NCBI GenBank assembly: GCA_964436235.1
Contig: CAYTCW010000203.1
Coordinates: 1-5,443, forward strand
DNA length: 5,443 nt
Source: UBA9980 sp964436235
GTDB taxonomy: Bacteria; Muiribacteriota; UBA9980
Direction: 5' to 3'
Shown: positions 1-5,443 of the stretch, in pieces
Layout: every line of letters begins with the position of its first letter
Position numbering within the stretch: position 1 is the first letter of the stretch
Notes under the pieces: model-generated
Told to the model about the DNA's origin: nothing
Database searches by the model: none
Seen by the model: only the letters and a program-made list of their open reading frames with translations
Position numbers and translations under genes: made by a program

Positions 1-389
1 ACTTCGCCGCTCTTATTTTTCGAGGAGTAAAGCGCGTAATAATTCGCGCCCGCTTCGAAGGCGCCGGGTTCGAAGGCTACGCAGCTGCCGTAAATTTCGG
101 GATTGTCGGCGACGAGCGTTGACAGCATAGACTTTAGCTCTTCTTCGTTGTAAGTGGAATTTTCAAGCATGCGGGCGAAATTGTGCGGTATTTTCTGTAC
201 CGACATTAAAAAGCCTTCTATTTTATTGGCGGCCGAATAAGTGAGATTTTTAGAGCTTACTTCGACGTTTTTTAATAAAAACGCTTTGGACACGTTATAA
301 TCATACGCGAAAATCACTACGAAAATAATGATAGTGAAGGTTAATATGAAAAAACTTAACTGGAATGCTATTTTTTTATTTTTTAACAT
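1..389 (-). CDS. Membrane-anchored Cache-like sensor protein, N-terminal part (C-terminus beyond window)
   Basis: Partial gene: 129 codons are visible from the ATG at 389, and the reading frame is still open at the left edge. Residues 1-7 are basic (MLKNKKI), residues 8-29 form one hydrophobic membrane helix, and residues 30-129 would be extracytoplasmic. That part begins with a long amphipathic helix containing SAANKIEGFLMSVQKIP, then NPEIYGSCVAFEPGAF (96-111) and NYYALYSS. An uncleaved helix followed by a long helix and a 'NPxIyGxxVAFEP' strand is typical of double-Cache (PDC) sensor domains of histidine kinases, SpoIIE/PP2C-type phosphatases, diguanylate cyclases and chemoreceptors. The output domain is not visible, so the class is unknown. 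The ATG lies inside the end of the upstream binding-protein gene (14 bp overlap), which suggests translational coupling and a shared job. The Cache assignment is from pattern recognition and is fairly likely; kinase or phosphatase identity would be a guess. Confidence 0.8.
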   Translation of the reverse strand, partial: MLKNKKIAFQLSFFILTFTIIIFVVIFAYDYNVSKAFLLKNVEVSSKNLTYSAANKIEGFLMSVQKIPHNFARMLENSTYNEEELKSMLSTLVADNPEIYGSCVAFEPGAFEAGANYYALYSSKNKSGE

Positions 390-1407
390 CTGATGCCGCC
401 TGATTTATATAAAAAGTTTTAAAATCCGGAATCGCTTCTATTATTTTATGCTCGAGCAGTATGGAGGCCACGCGCAGATAGTCGGCTTCGTCGAGCTCGC
501 CGATGGAGCGTTTTATATTCGCGGGTGAGATGATATCGCACATTCTTGAAAGCATCCATCGCTGCTGGGGCTTATTCGCGGTTATAAAGGCGCGGTTCAT
601 ATATTTGAGAGTTATTTCGATAGCCTGCTCTTCGTTGGCGAATGCGTAGATCCAGCCTTCGATGGAGGCTTTAACGAAATTACGGCACAGCTCCGGGTCG
701 CGAGCGTAAGTTTCTTCGAGGCAGTATATGCCGTCTTCGGGCAGGTTTAAATCGTTTTCAAAAAACAAAAAGGTCGATAGCTCTTCTTCGTCGATGCCCG
801 AGCTCAATATTTTATAATATTCGTTGTACCACATTGTGACAAGCGCGTCTATGCCGTCTAACAGAAATAAATTTACCGTCGAATTCAGCGGCACGATCTC
901 CATATTAATGTCGTGCCTTTTTAAAAATTCGAGCAGCGGCCCGCGCGGATCGTGGCGCCAGTAGCCAATACGCTTTGCGTTCAAGTCTTTTATACTATTG
1001 ATCCCGTTTTTCTTCTTAGCTATTATAACCAGCGCCGAGCGCTGTGAAGTCTGGCCGATATTTATCAGCTTGAGACCCTTGCCGCGGTATTCGATGGCCT
1101 GCGAAAGCGGCATCGTGATGAAATCGACTTTTTTTTCTTCGAGTTTTTTCGGACCCGGCGCGTCAAGCTGACATTGTATTATTTCGAGGTCGATTCCGTA
1201 TTTTTTATAGATCCCGATTTCGTAAGCCATATAATAGCCGGCGAATTGAGCCTGCGGAAGCCATTGCGGCACGAATACAGCTTTTTTAAAAGCCTGGGCG
1301 CAAAGTCCGCCGGGAGAAGCGAGCTGCAAAGATGAAATTAATAACAGCAATAAAGGTAGCAAGACCGTTCGGGTGCGTAAGAACGAAAATATTTTATAAG
1401 TAATCAT
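376..1407 (-). CDS. NMT1/THI5-like periplasmic substrate-binding protein
   Basis: The 343-residue protein has the usual length for an exported NMT1/THI5-family binding protein (type 2 periplasmic binding fold, related to the SsuA/TauA and pyrimidine-precursor binding proteins). Residues 1-39 are a signal peptide: basic n-region, a leucine-rich core at 15-29, and a likely signal peptidase I site after AQA (37-39). Cys36 does not lie in a proper lipobox, so a lipoprotein is unlikely. The mature protein opens with the family hallmark VPQWLPQAQFAGYYMAYE (46-63), followed by GIYKKYGIDLEI. Other family features are VDFITMPLSQAIEYRGKG (94-111), KRIGYWRHDPRG (145-156) and MWYNEYY (192-198). The ligand cannot be read from sequence; a thiamine-pyrimidine-like or other small organic compound is possible. 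No ABC permease or ATPase gene is adjacent. Instead the gene overlaps a sensor gene by 14 bp, which suggests a role in signal perception. The start is supported by GGAAGGA just upstream. The stop is TAA. Confidence 0.9.
   Translation of the reverse strand: MITYKIFSFLRTRTVLLPLLLLLISSLQLASPGGLCAQAFKKAVFVPQWLPQAQFAGYYMAYEIGIYKKYGIDLEIIQCQLDAPGPKKLEEKKVDFITMPLSQAIEYRGKGLKLINIGQTSQRSALVIIAKKKNGINSIKDLNAKRIGYWRHDPRGPLLEFLKRHDINMEIVPLNSTVNLFLLDGIDALVTMWYNEYYKILSSGIDEEELSTFLFFENDLNLPEDGIYCLEETYARDPELCRNFVKASIEGWIYAFANEEQAIEITLKYMNRAFITANKPQQRWMLSRMCDIISPANIKRSIGELDEADYLRVASILLEHKIIEAIPDFKTFYINQAASDVKK
396..401 (-). promoter_or_regulatory. Ribosome binding site of the sensor gene, inside the upstream CDS
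   Basis: The minus strand reads AGGCGG, six bases before the ATG at 389. It lies within the last codons of the substrate-binding protein gene. It supports the ATG at 389 as the sensor start and supports coupled translation of the two overlapping genes. Confidence 0.6.
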
Positions 1408-1411
1408 TGTA

Positions 1412-1418
1412 TCCTTCC
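1412..1418 (-). promoter_or_regulatory. Ribosome binding site of the substrate-binding protein gene
   Basis: The minus strand reads GGAAGGA, four bases before the ATG at 1407. It is a good Shine-Dalgarno match and fixes the start that yields a complete signal peptide. Confidence 0.7.
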
Positions 1419-1479
1419 GTTAAGTGTTAAATTATATGAACTAAATTGAAATTATTCTATAACACGATTTAATGGCTAT

Positions 1480-1508
1480 ATTTTACATTATTATCGTTTA
1501 AATGTCAA
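1480..1508 (-). promoter_or_regulatory. Sigma70-type promoter for the binding protein-sensor operon
   Basis: On the minus strand, a perfect -35 box TTGACA (1508-1503) is followed after exactly 17 bases by a -10 box TAAAAT (1485-1480, five of six consensus bases). An A/T-rich stretch resembling an UP element lies just upstream of the -35 box. Transcription would start near 1473, giving a leader of about 65 bases before the ATG at 1407. The promoter lies in the spacer after the methyltransferase-like gene, so the two downstream genes can be transcribed on their own. Recognition is by eye; no start site has been measured. Confidence 0.7.
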
Positions 1509-1576
1509 AATAATTTTTGTCGATCTTAGATGGTAATTATTGCCTGCGGCTTTATTTATCCTTATCTTTGACGCCG

Positions 1577-3757
1577 TTATTTTTCATTGAAAAACCCGGC
1601 CGCTGCTAACGCGGTTATATAAAACGCGCATCCGAGAGCGAATGCCGAGCTAATGCCGAAAGCCAGCGATACAACTACTGCCGCGACTGAAAATAATACC
1701 GAAAAGGCGCCGTTGACGCCGAAAAACCATGGTATTAAGGCTGAGTGCTCCGTGGCCGAAAATTTCAGACCCATTGGAAAGGGCATTCCCATAAAAATTC
1801 CGGGAATAAAAACCAATAAAGCTGCCGCCGCGACGCGGACATTATTGTTCGCCCCGCACAGCGAATCGGTTATTAGCGGAGTTGAAAGGCCGGTAAGTGT
1901 GAGGATTATAATAATAGTCAGCAGCGTCTTTTTAATCGCGCCCTTTCCGTCGAGTTTCAGCGCGGCTGAAATATAACTGCCGCAGCCGCCGGCTATTAAA
2001 AGCGTGAAAAGCACTACCAGAAGGCCGTAAACCGGATGGCCGAGAAATGTGTTGAGCCTCTGCATCAACGATATTTCGACTAACATAAACCCCGCGCCTA
2101 TCGATGAAAAATAAAATAAAAAAGGCAGCGCGCTCCAGCCCGGCTTAACCTGCGTGCCTATCGCTAAAGGCGCAAAGACACATAGCATCGTCAGCGTAAA
2201 AACTATAAAAAGTAAAACAGCCAGCACCGTTATCGCTTTCATATTCGCAGTCCCCACTATCCCCTGTTCGCTGAGCGTGCGGTTGAATATATTTGAAAAC
2301 CTCAACATATTAAAGAAAAAGGGCCGGTCGTCGCCCGGCGCGCTTATGTCGATCGGAAAGGCGGCTATAAAATCTTCCCTGCCCGTTTCGGCGAGGATGC
2401 GGCTGAGGTTTTCGTCGCAACAGCTGCGCGGGCCCGCTAAAATGTCAAAACCGAGTTCCGCGGCGCGGCTTTCCGCTTCGTTAATTTCAGCGTCAGTGAA
2501 TGGCTCTTTTTTTACGATGATAGTTCCGATTCCGTCGGCGCCGCCCGATTTATTTTTTTTCAATATATAAACATGCCCGCGCGTTTTTTTGATCCCTGCT
2601 GCGTCGAGAGATTCGGCAGCAAGCGCTGCCAGTCTATAAACTTCGCCGGGATTTCCCGGATAATACCAGCGCGAAAATGTTATCATTCCGTCTTTGGTCA
2701 GCCGCTCTAAAAAGAGCTTCCACGCTTCTTTCGTGTAGAGAGAGTTTTCGCTTAAAACGAATGCGCCCGAAGCCGTCGCGGCCCACGTGTCAACTAATGA
2801 AACCTGTATTATGTCGTATTTATCAGGATTGCGGGCGGCGAAACTTCTGGCTTCGTCGTTTATAAAAGTCACTCCGCTGATTTTATCTAAGCGGCCCGTA
2901 AAATCTCCGAAAACTTCGTTGACGGCCTTTATTATATCACCGTTGATTTCGACCGCGGTGATGGATTTACTGCCGAAAGCCAGCGCCGAAAGTACGTCGC
3001 GCCCGCCGCCAGAGCCTATTACAAGGATTTTAGCTCCCGTTTTTAGATAATGCGCGAAGTTTATTATATCGTATTTTAAAAATTCAACTTCGCCCGTATC
3101 GCCNNNNNNNNNNNNNNNNNNNNNNNNNNNNNNNNNNNNNNNNNNNNNNNNNNNNNNNNNNNNNNNNNNNNNNNNNNNNNNNNNNNNNNNNNNNNNNNNN
3201 NNNCCGCCGAAGGTATAGGATGCGGCGGCGGCAAAAAAAGCCGAGATAATTACCGAAGTCGGCCCGCCCGCTATATCGATTACAAAGATGAAAGCTATGC
3301 AGCCGCAAGCCGCGCCGATTAAATCAAAGGCGTAAATGCGCCCGGCGTCGTCTGAAAATTTTTGAATGGCTAAACTTATCACTGCGCCGCCGAAAGCGAA
3401 CGGCACGGCTATGACAGCGCAGACGAAAAATGCCGAAATGAGCCACCACGCATTCAAATCTTTTATGGTGAAAAACGGTTCAGCGTTCTGCTGAGCGGCG
3501 AAACTTAAAATAATTCCCAGCGCCTGAAACAGCGAGCCGAGCGAAAGGCTATACAGAACGCCATTTTTATCAAAAAAGCCCGGAAATAAATAGACGGCGA
3601 GGCAGCCCGCCGTGATTCCGAACATCGCTACCGATACTATTAAAAAAGCGAAGTGATAATACATCGTAACGCTGAATATTCTCGTCAGAAGAATTTCATA
3701 CATCAAAAGCGAGAGCGAAACTAAATATATGGATGCGTATATATTTTTACGGGCCAT
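1577..3757 (-). CDS. Integral membrane protein with internal spermidine synthase-like SAM-binding domain (contains assembly gap)
   Basis: As assembled the protein has 726 residues, of which 185-218 are unknown because of the N run. About six membrane helices fill residues 8-184, with conserved-looking SLLMYEILLTRIFSV (16-30) and RIYAFDLIGAACGC (near 140-153). A Rossmann-fold methyltransferase-like domain follows: SAM loop GSGGGRD (248-254), acidic residue E270 ending the second strand, DEARSF (301-306), and the family signature SLVDTWAATASGAFVLSEN (320-338) followed by SLYT. GDDRPFFF (475-482) closes the soluble part. Residues about 508-722 hold a second helix block with YFSSIGAGFMLVEISLMQRL (549-568), PGIFMGMPFPMGL (652-664) and IPWFFGVNGAFSV. 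This architecture matches the predicted membrane-bound 'spermidine synthase-like' family, whose substrate is unknown to me. The polyamine synthase motifs GGGDGG and D-[ST]-[ST]-D-P are absent, so aminopropyl transfer to putrescine is doubtful. It lies 16 bp after the glycosyltransferase-like gene. AAGGAG before the ATG supports the start. Confidence 0.88.
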   Translation of the reverse strand: MARKNIYASIYLVSLSLLMYEILLTRIFSVTMYYHFAFLIVSVAMFGITAGCLAVYLFPGFFDKNGVLYSLSLGSLFQALGIILSFAAQQNAEPFFTIKDLNAWWLISAFFVCAVIAVPFAFGGAVISLAIQKFSDDAGRIYAFDLIGAACGCIAFIFVIDIAGGPTSVIISAFFAAAASYTFGXXXXXXXXXXXXXXXXXXXXXXXXXXXXXXXXXXGDTGEVEFLKYDIINFAHYLKTGAKILVIGSGGGRDVLSALAFGSKSITAVEINGDIIKAVNEVFGDFTGRLDKISGVTFINDEARSFAARNPDKYDIIQVSLVDTWAATASGAFVLSENSLYTKEAWKLFLERLTKDGMITFSRWYYPGNPGEVYRLAALAAESLDAAGIKKTRGHVYILKKNKSGGADGIGTIIVKKEPFTDAEINEAESRAAELGFDILAGPRSCCDENLSRILAETGREDFIAAFPIDISAPGDDRPFFFNMLRFSNIFNRTLSEQGIVGTANMKAITVLAVLLFIVFTLTMLCVFAPLAIGTQVKPGWSALPFLFYFSSIGAGFMLVEISLMQRLNTFLGHPVYGLLVVLFTLLIAGGCGSYISAALKLDGKGAIKKTLLTIIIILTLTGLSTPLITDSLCGANNNVRVAAAALLVFIPGIFMGMPFPMGLKFSATEHSALIPWFFGVNGAFSVLFSVAAVVVSLAFGISSAFALGCAFYITALAAAGFFNEK
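3104..3203. other. Assembly gap, 100 N
   Basis: Exactly 100 unknown bases interrupt the methyltransferase-like gene between its first helix block and its SAM-binding domain. A round 100 usually marks a gap of unknown size rather than a measured length. The same frame is open on both sides (two flanking bases plus 100 N make 34 codons), which may be coincidental. Related proteins, as I recall them, carry a longer segment here, so the true insert is probably larger. Confidence 0.97.
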
Positions 3758-3764
3758 TTATTAA

Positions 3765-3770
3765 CTCCTT
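3765..3770 (-). promoter_or_regulatory. Ribosome binding site of the methyltransferase-like gene
   Basis: The minus strand reads AAGGAG, seven bases before the ATG at 3757. It is the strongest Shine-Dalgarno match in the window. It sits in the 16-bp gap between the two genes, as expected for an operon. Confidence 0.85.
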
Positions 3771-3773
3771 AAG

Positions 3774-5270
3774 TTATTTTTTTTTGACGAATATATGTTC
3801 CGGCCTTGTTTTCATACCGCTTACCGGGTAAAAATATCCGTGATTGAAAACCGGCCCTTTATAATCGTAATTTTTTTGAATGAGATCAATATGACTGTAC
3901 TTTAGATTATCAACTATTATTATCTCGGCTTTTTTACCTGATATGTAGTCGTTAAGCTCTTTATTTATGGTTTCGAAATTTTTGCCGCCTCCGTCGCCTC
4001 TTAAAATGTCGAATACAGCCATGTGATGCGCCTGCGGCCCTTTTTTTTCAGCCGCAAGCGTAAGATAAGGATGGTAAGGTATATAAACCTCGCCTTCATA
4101 GGCGTTAATTTTTTCTATGACGGCTTTCCCGGCCGTAAGGTCGTCATTAGATGGAATATAAATGAACGGGTTATAAATTAAAAGAAGAAGCTGCGCCGTT
4201 AACAGAGCCTGGACAATGCCCGACGGCGCGGAACTTTTCGGGCCGGCTTTTAAATAATACCCGAACTTTTCACCGGCAGGTTTTAACGCTAACGCCGAAA
4301 GAAGAGCGAATGCCGCGCAGGCCGGCATTAAAGCGTTCAGATATCCGCCTTCGTGGATGCGCGCGAGCCAGGCTGCCGAAATTAATCCTGACGCTAATGA
4401 TAAATAAAAACCGTACCGGTTGTTTTCATCTTTGACGAAATAAATATTTACTAAGTAAAATAAAGATAGAGCCGCCGCAATTGGAATTTTCGGCAGCAGA
4501 TCGCCGGACCAGAAACCGTAAATAAGAGCTTTATCTATCGCGTGCGCCGCCGGAAGATAATAAGCGTAGTAGCTGAAAAAACCATCCGAACGAGCGTTAA
4601 GAATTATAACCGCCGCGGCCGAAGAAATCGCGGAAACCGCGATGAGCGGATAATATTTTTTGAAATCGCTAAAAGCGGCATAAATGAAAAAAGGCGCGGC
4701 CGCTATCATATTCGACTGCTTGCAAAGACACGCTAAAGTGAATATCAGGCCGGCAACCGCTTGATAAAATCTTAAATCGGCGAATCTGATAATATAAAAA
4801 AACAGCATTATAAGTAAAAGAGCCAATGAATCCACGCGCGCTACATCGAACCACCCGCCGCATAATTCGAAACATGCCGAGTAAAACGCCGCCGAAAAAA
4901 TAGCGTAATATAAACTGCCCGTTTCCCTCGATACCCATTTATACATAAGAAAGATCGTCAGACTGAAAGAAATTATGGATAATAAACGCATGGCCGATAA
5001 TCCGTTGGCGAAGAAACCGAGCATAGGCGAGCAAACCGTGTAATAAAGAGGCGAATAAATAAAAGGAACGAAATTAAGAGAAGGCGCGCAAAAAATATTG
5101 CCGCCGCCCGCAATCATTCGCGCATGCTCGACTATCGAGCCCTCCATCCACTCAAGCTCGAATTTATAGGTAAAACGGGACGATGATATATAATAGAAAG
5201 CTAATATATACCATAGGCAAAATAGTATGAATAGTAAGGATACAGTCACGGTAATTTTTGTTTTTTTCAT
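3774..5270 (-). CDS. Multi-spanning GT-C-like glycosyltransferase family membrane protein
   Basis: With the ATG at 5270 the protein has 498 residues. An N-terminal helix (about 8-28) leads into an extracytoplasmic loop with FELEWMEGSIVEHARMIAGG (37-56) and PFIYSPLYY (69-77). Acidic residues in the first outer loop (E38, E40, E43) are the usual place for the metal or catalytic acid of GT-C enzymes. About nine further hydrophobic segments follow, with WFDVARVDS (140-148) and the short motif CKQSN (183-187). A soluble tail from about residue 375 contains YIPYHPYLT and ends FYPVSGMKTRPEHIF plus a basic VKKK. GT-C enzymes use polyprenyl-phosphate sugars outside the membrane; here donor and acceptor are unknown. 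It probably heads an operon with the methyltransferase-like gene. An in-frame ATG at 5321 would add 17 residues (MLICSYFGLDYQTTFCN), but those are not a natural start to the first helix. The predicted -10 box lies downstream of that ATG, so I prefer 5270. Neither start has a clear ribosome binding site. Confidence 0.85.
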   Translation of the reverse strand: MKKTKITVTVSLLFILFCLWYILAFYYISSSRFTYKFELEWMEGSIVEHARMIAGGGNIFCAPSLNFVPFIYSPLYYTVCSPMLGFFANGLSAMRLLSIISFSLTIFLMYKWVSRETGSLYYAIFSAAFYSACFELCGGWFDVARVDSLALLLIMLFFYIIRFADLRFYQAVAGLIFTLACLCKQSNMIAAAPFFIYAAFSDFKKYYPLIAVSAISSAAAVIILNARSDGFFSYYAYYLPAAHAIDKALIYGFWSGDLLPKIPIAAALSLFYLVNIYFVKDENNRYGFYLSLASGLISAAWLARIHEGGYLNALMPACAAFALLSALALKPAGEKFGYYLKAGPKSSAPSGIVQALLTAQLLLLIYNPFIYIPSNDDLTAGKAVIEKINAYEGEVYIPYHPYLTLAAEKKGPQAHHMAVFDILRGDGGGKNFETINKELNDYISGKKAEIIIVDNLKYSHIDLIQKNYDYKGPVFNHGYFYPVSGMKTRPEHIFVKKK

Positions 5271-5311
5271 ATTACAAAAGGTAGTTTGGTAGTCTAACCC
5301 GAAGTATGAGC

Positions 5312-5340
5312 ATATTAGCATTACGATTAAAATAATGCAA
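5312..5340 (-). promoter_or_regulatory. Probable extended -10 promoter for the glycosyltransferase-like operon
   Basis: On the minus strand, TTGCAT (5340-5335) is followed after 17 bases by TAATAT (5317-5312), preceded by TGC, which makes an extended -10 (TGN) arrangement. The -35 match is weak (three of six) and the -10 match moderate (four of six). Transcription would begin near 5305, between the two possible ATGs, leaving a leader of about 35 bases before the ATG at 5270. The placement between an upstream terminator and the first gene fits, but AT-rich DNA produces such matches by chance. Confidence 0.45.
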
Positions 5341-5386
5341 GATAAAAATTTTAAATTTTGATTTTTTAAATGTTAAAGTATTTTTT

Positions 5387-5431
5387 AAAAAAGGGAGGGA
5401 GAAAAGGTTAGCAACCCTTTCTCCCTCCCTT
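5387..5431 (-). terminator. Intrinsic terminator of the gene beyond the right edge
   Basis: Two 19-base arms (5391-5409 and 5413-5431) form a hairpin with a three-base loop. Read on the minus strand, the stem is complete, with a single G-U wobble (c5417/a5405), and its 3' arm runs directly into six T (5392-5387). Read on the plus strand, the same pair is an A-C mismatch and no T run follows. Both facts say the hairpin works on minus-strand transcripts. It would end transcription from an unseen gene to the right and insulate the operon starting near 5305. Confidence 0.88.
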
Positions 5432-5441
5432 AAACCCTCCC
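5415..5441 (-). other. Potential G-quadruplex overlapping the terminator stem
   Basis: The minus strand carries five GGG runs at 5441-5439, 5437-5435, 5429-5427, 5425-5423 and 5417-5415, separated by loops of 1, 5, 1 and 5 bases. This meets the usual four-tract rule with loops of at most seven. Three of the tracts are also the 5' arm of the terminator hairpin. Whether a quadruplex forms is unknown. Confidence 0.5.
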
Positions 5442-5443
5442 TC

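Larger units (their letters stand above)
1408..1576. other. Intergenic spacer, AT-rich, 169 bp
   Basis: This spacer separates the end of the methyltransferase-like gene from the binding-protein gene. It holds the promoter at 1480-1508, the ribosome binding site at 1412-1418, and a 6-bp inverted repeat in the predicted leader (GTGTTA at 1424-1429 against TAACAC at 1460-1465). I see no convincing intrinsic terminator after the stop at 1577, so read-through from the upstream operon into the binding-protein gene is possible. Confidence 0.6.

Noticed and set aside
1293..1304. Possible lipoprotein signal at Cys36 of the binding protein
   Set aside because: The residues before the Cys are G-G-L, whereas a lipobox needs a small residue directly before Cys; the AQA site just after it fits signal peptidase I.
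1431..1436. TATAAT on the minus strand close to the binding-protein gene
   Set aside because: It is a perfect -10 hexamer, but no acceptable -35 box lies 16-18 bases upstream and it would leave a very short leader; the TTGACA/TAAAAT pair upstream is much better.
1510..1576. Intrinsic terminator after the methyltransferase-like gene
   Set aside because: Only a three-base GCC/GGC stem and a short ATCT/AGAT palindrome are present, without a proper T run; neither is convincing.
1653..3050. Several open frames on the plus strand (around 1653-1976, 2154-2570, 2677-2865 and 2787-3050)
   Set aside because: They lie antisense to the well-supported methyltransferase-like gene, show no recognisable domains, and are rich in Ser, Ala and Pro as expected from the complement of a membrane-protein gene.
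3084..3308. Short minus-strand frame across the gap
   Set aside because: It is an out-of-frame shadow of the methyltransferase-like gene and mostly consists of unknown bases.
1577..3757. Annotation as spermidine synthase (speE)
   Set aside because: The SAM-binding fold is similar, but the aminopropyltransferase motifs are missing and the domain is embedded in a multi-helix membrane protein.
4542..4938. Short frames inside the glycosyltransferase-like gene on both strands
   Set aside because: They overlap the long membrane-protein frame, which has coherent helices and motifs; the short ones have none.
5391..5431. Terminator acting on plus-strand transcription
   Set aside because: The stem has an A-C mismatch in that orientation and is followed by TAAACC rather than a T run; no plus-strand gene precedes it.

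Overview
The window looks like a piece of a bacterial metagenome scaffold: a run of exactly 100 N sits at 3104-3203. Every gene I can support lies on the minus strand, so biological order runs from high to low coordinates. Exported proteins, strong purine-rich ribosome binding sites, sigma70-like promoters and an intrinsic terminator all point to Bacteria. A signal peptidase I-type periplasmic binding protein hints at a Gram-negative cell plan. I cannot place the phylum; an uncultured lineage is likely but this is inference.

Layout in transcription order. (1) 5387-5443: a strong intrinsic terminator for a gene beyond the right edge, embedded in a G-run-rich stretch. (2) 5271-5386: an AT-rich spacer with a plausible extended -10 promoter. 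(3) 5270-3774: a multi-spanning membrane protein that resembles GT-C type lipid-linked-sugar glycosyltransferases. (4) 3757-1577: a membrane protein with an internal SAM-binding domain of the spermidine-synthase fold, set between two blocks of membrane helices; it contains the assembly gap. Genes 3 and 4 are 16 bp apart and form an apparent operon. (5) 1576-1408: a spacer with a near-consensus promoter (TTGACA, 17 bp, TAAAAT). (6) 1407-376: an exported NMT1/THI5-like substrate-binding protein. (7) 389-1: the start of a membrane-anchored Cache-type sensor protein, truncated by the window edge, overlapping gene 6 by 14 bp.

There are two functional units. The first (genes 3-4) is a pair of integral membrane proteins, probably acting on envelope glycans, lipids or other membrane-associated substrates; the exact reactions are unknown. 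The second (genes 6-7) pairs an orphan periplasmic binding protein with a transmembrane sensor, and no transporter permease or ATPase is visible. The most interesting reading is that the binding protein serves as a signal receptor subunit rather than, or as well as, a transporter component. This is inference; the deciding sequence lies to the left of the window. I see no mobile elements, CRISPR arrays, tRNA or rRNA genes.
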